A stretch of 44,442 bases of DNA from Rhodococcus jostii NBRC 16295 (GTDB lineage Bacteria > Actinomycetota > Actinomycetes > Mycobacteriales > Mycobacteriaceae): NCBI RefSeq assembly GCF_001894825.1, contig NZ_BCWY01000078.1, positions 1 through 44,442 on the forward strand. The letters run 5' to 3'. Each line of letters opens with the position of its first letter. Positions within the stretch are counted from its first letter, which is position 1. The translations under genes and the position numbers were made by a program. This document shows, in pieces, positions 42,360 through 44,442 of the stretch. The notes beneath the pieces are model-generated. The model ran no database searches. It was not told the origin of the DNA and saw nothing but the letters and a program-made list of their open reading frames with translations.

Positions 42360-42605
42360 TCAGGAACGCGGGTCCGCGGAACCGTCGACTTCGAACACCA
42401 CCCCAGCCGCAAGATGCCGCCGGAGGAGATTGAGTGCCGCGTGCTGGAAGAGGAGGACGGCCTCGACGTTCGTCCCGAGGATGCGCGCGACCTCGACGGC
42501 CGGCAGTCTGTGGGCGAGGCGTAGTCGCAGCACGGTCCGGTGGCGGCTGGGGAGGGTGTCCACGAGGCTCGCGGGCCGGGTCGCCTCCTCGTCGTCGATG
42601 GTCAC
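42360..42605 (-). CDS. Small stand-alone sigma-70 region 4-like protein
   Basis: 81 aa with GTG start at 42605 and AAAGG upstream. Residues about 17-67 match region 4.2 of sigma factors: TLPSRHRTVLRLRLAHRLPAV, then EVARILGTNVEAVLLFQHAALNLLRRHL, the helix-turn-helix for the -35 element. No region 2 is seen, and the open frame has none upstream. It may be a short transcription factor, an anti-sigma partner, or the C-terminal remnant of an ECF sigma gene. Convergent with WhiB, a family that binds sigma region 4, which makes the pairing notable. Confidence 0.7.
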   Translation of the reverse strand: MTIDDEEATRPASLVDTLPSRHRTVLRLRLAHRLPAVEVARILGTNVEAVLLFQHAALNLLRRHLAAGVVFEVDGSADPRS

Positions 42606-42737
42606 GACAGGCCTTTCTCTCGGATCGCACCGCTGTGGCCGACCCGATGTCCCAGGTGGAAGGGACCGGCGTCCCGATGGTCCGGGATCCTGCCGACACG
42701 GCTCCGGCGGCCCGCCCGGCGCTTTACGCTGAACGTC

Positions 42738-43505
42738 ATGGCCGCTCTTCGCGCGGAGTGGATCAGAATCTGGCGCAACCCGGCAGACACCCTTGCGACC
42801 GTCGCGTTCAACGCCGTCCTGATGATCGGTGCCTGGTTCCTGCTGCCCCGGAACTGGTTGTTCGAGTGGACGGGACCGTCGGGTTTCGCCCTGGCCCTCG
42901 CCGGCTGGATGTATGCGGACGTCACCGCCACCAACGTGCTGGCACCGGACAGCGAGCGGGTTCTCGCCTCGCTCGACGACCGGGACGCGCTACGTGCGTT
43001 GCTTGCCGCCAAGGCGGTGGCGTTGTGGATGCTGATCGCCCCGCTGTGCGCGACGATCGCGGTCGTCGTCGGGTTCGCCGAGCAGGACTGGCTGTTCACC
43101 GCGGTGGTCGTCGCCGCGGTGGCGCTGTGTCCGTTCGGCGCGCTCGCCGGGACGAGCCTGGTCGGAATCTTCTTCCCGTACCACCAGCGTTCGCTGCGGT
43201 GGCGGTGGGAGCAACGCGCCCGGTGGCGCACCGTCGTCGTCCGGTGGCTGATCCTGCTGGTGATCCCCTACGGGGTGTTCCCGGCGTTCTCGGTGGCGAT
43301 CGTCGTCGTCCCGGCCGTGTTGTGGCGCATCGTGAAACCGGCGGACGTGCACACCCGCATCGGCACCGCCGACTTCGCGGTATGCGTCGTTCTCGCCGTG
43401 ATCGTCTCCGTGGTCATGTGGGTGGTGGCGCGCCGCATCGCCGTGTCACGGATACAACGGCACGCTCCGCTGGCGGATTACCTACGCGACCGCGACAGGG
43501 GCTGA
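42738..43505 (+). CDS. Integral membrane protein of unknown function
   Basis: 255 aa with about six predicted membrane helices (for example AFNAVLMIGAWFLLP near 25, VALWMLIAPLCATIAVVVG near 95, VVVAAVALCPFGALAGTSL near 125, and two at the C-terminal end). No family is certain; the pattern recalls ABC-2-type permeases, but no ATPase gene is nearby. ATG 42738 is the start of the plausible part, but it lacks a good ribosome site; the frame is open to 42540. Its 3' end overlaps the convergent transporter gene by 28 bp. Not obviously part of the catabolic island. Confidence 0.7.
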   Translation: MAALRAEWIRIWRNPADTLATVAFNAVLMIGAWFLLPRNWLFEWTGPSGFALALAGWMYADVTATNVLAPDSERVLASLDDRDALRALLAAKAVALWMLIAPLCATIAVVVGFAEQDWLFTAVVVAAVALCPFGALAGTSLVGIFFPYHQRSLRWRWEQRARWRTVVVRWLILLVIPYGVFPAFSVAIVVVPAVLWRIVKPADVHTRIGTADFAVCVVLAVIVSVVMWVVARRIAVSRIQRHAPLADYLRDRDRG

Positions 43506-44383
43506 GCCGCATCGCCGTCGGGTTCCTCCGTGACGGCGGCACCGCGCGCCAGCGCCACCGCGGCCATGACGACGGCGACCAGGGCGACGACGAGCACGGC
43601 GGTCACCTTCCGGTCGGCGTCGAGGTACTCACCGAGCACCACGAATCCGAGAAGCGACGCGACGAGCGGTTCCATCACGGTGGTGGCCGGGAGGGAGGCC
43701 TGCAGCGCACCGACCTGGAACGCCGACTGCTGCAGCGACACCGCGGCGGCACCCACGACGACCAGCGCGTACAACTCGATCGACGTGAACAGCGGCCTCG
43801 GCCCCTCACCCGCGAGGTGCACCACGCCCTTCGTCAGTACGGCGGCCACACCGAACAGCGCGCCGCCCGCCAATCCGAGCAGCAGGGCCCGGCGCGACCG
43901 GCTGCCCGTCCGCGCACCGAGCAGGCACGCGAGAACGAACGGCAGCCCGATCAGGCAGATGACGATCCAGTGCCGGGTTTCCGCGCGCTCGACTCCCGGT
44001 CGTGGGTCGCCGACCACGACGAGGACGGCGATCGCGGCGGTGAGGGCGGAGGCCCACAGCCAGTCGGTCAGCGTGACCGTACGGCCGGAGAATCGTGCGC
44101 CCAGCGGCAGCGCGAACAGCAGCGACAGCACGAGAAGGGGCTGCACCAGCAGCAGCGACCCGAGGCCGAGAGCGGCCGCCTGCAGCGCGTACCCGCCGAT
44201 ACCGACGACCGTGCCGAACCACCACACCGGCTGACGGACCAGCGACGTGATCGGTCCGAGCACGCCGACGCTGTCGTCCGGGACTTGCGCGGCACTGCGG
44301 TGACGGACCACCGTCCCGACGGCAATGCAGAGGGCGGCGCCGACTGCGAACACCACGGCGAGCACGGAGTCGGTCACAGTCAC
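43478..44383 (-). CDS. DMT/EamA-like transporter
   Basis: 301 aa with about nine to ten membrane helices arranged as two halves, as in the drug/metabolite transporter superfamily (SLLLVQPLLVLSLLFALPLGARF in the first half, and PATTVMEPLVASLLGFVVLGEYL in the second, the latter being typical of EamA). GTG start at 44383 with no strong ribosome site. It may export a small metabolite; substrate unknown. The 59 bp from 44384 to the end of the window hold no gene. Confidence 0.83.
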   Translation of the reverse strand: MTVTDSVLAVVFAVGAALCIAVGTVVRHRSAAQVPDDSVGVLGPITSLVRQPVWWFGTVVGIGGYALQAAALGLGSLLLVQPLLVLSLLFALPLGARFSGRTVTLTDWLWASALTAAIAVLVVVGDPRPGVERAETRHWIVICLIGLPFVLACLLGARTGSRSRRALLLGLAGGALFGVAAVLTKGVVHLAGEGPRPLFTSIELYALVVVGAAAVSLQQSAFQVGALQASLPATTVMEPLVASLLGFVVLGEYLDADRKVTAVLVVALVAVVMAAVALARGAAVTEEPDGDAAQPLSRSRR

Positions 44384-44442
44384 TCACTGTAAGTGCAGAA
44401 TGTCCGGTTCGCCCGGTGACGTGAGCGCCGATGCGCACCCCC

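Noticed and set aside
1..44442. Mobile element or genomic-island ends (transposase, integrase, tRNA attachment site)
   Set aside because: No transposase, integrase or tRNA gene was recognised on either strand; repeats found are paralogous genes or short operators.

Overview
The window looks like a chromosomal piece of a high-GC actinomycete of the Mycobacteriales, most likely a Rhodococcus-type organism. The reasons are strong GC bias in the coding frames, a WhiB-family Fe-S protein, an alcohol dehydrogenase of the NDMA-dependent type that goes with mycofactocin, and many actinobacterial-style CoA enzymes. This is inference; no rRNA or marker gene is present. There are no tRNAs, CRISPR arrays or recognisable insertion sequences.

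About 95% of the window (1-41825) is one catabolic island built from short operons, each facing a regulator or transporter. From the left: a MaoC hydratase and a frameshifted acyl-CoA synthetase (1-1553, minus); a GntR regulator divergent from a CaiB CoA-transferase and a second GntR (2192-5122); a LysR regulator, a metallo-beta-lactamase-fold lactonase, an aldehyde dehydrogenase and an NDMA-type alcohol dehydrogenase (5124-9696); an aromatic-acid-type MFS transporter divergent from a third GntR (9754-12025); an AraC regulator divergent from a zinc-ribbon protein, HyuA/HyuB-type carboxylase-hydantoinase subunits, a zinc alcohol dehydrogenase and an aldehyde dehydrogenase (12055-20170); a nitroreductase, a deletion scar of a CaiB gene, an XRE regulator and two Cys-nucleophile hydrolases (20288-24321); an MFS transporter (24417-25742); CaiB-CitE divergent from aldehyde dehydrogenase, MmgE/PrpD and an alpha/beta hydrolase (25959-32125); and a seven-gene minus operon MaoC, CoA ligase, acyl-CoA dehydrogenase, racemase, crotonase, CaiB and PaaK-like ligase (40282 to 32141) divergent from an MFS transporter (40494-41825). 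The last 2.6 kb holds WhiB, a lone sigma-region-4 protein, a membrane protein and a DMT-type transporter.

The genes suggest uptake of an already oxygenated, branched or cyclic compound. No oxygenase is present. Candidate chemistry is lactone opening, alcohol and aldehyde oxidation, ATP-dependent carboxylation of a ketone, CoA activation by ligation or transfer, 2-methyl epimerisation, beta-oxidation-like steps, and a citramalyl- or malyl-CoA-type cleavage. The substrate cannot be read from the sequence.

Two features tie the island together. First, a very AT-rich motif with core CATNATATA (or its complement) sits in nearly every divergent promoter and again before the WhiB gene, and is a good candidate operator for the three paralogous GntR/FCD proteins. 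Second, many families occur in two or more copies (GntR x3, MaoC x2, synthetase x2, ACS-type MFS x2, close CaiB pair, aldehyde dehydrogenase x3), so the island seems to have grown by duplication. Three genes carry apparent single-base deletions, which may be decay or sequence error.
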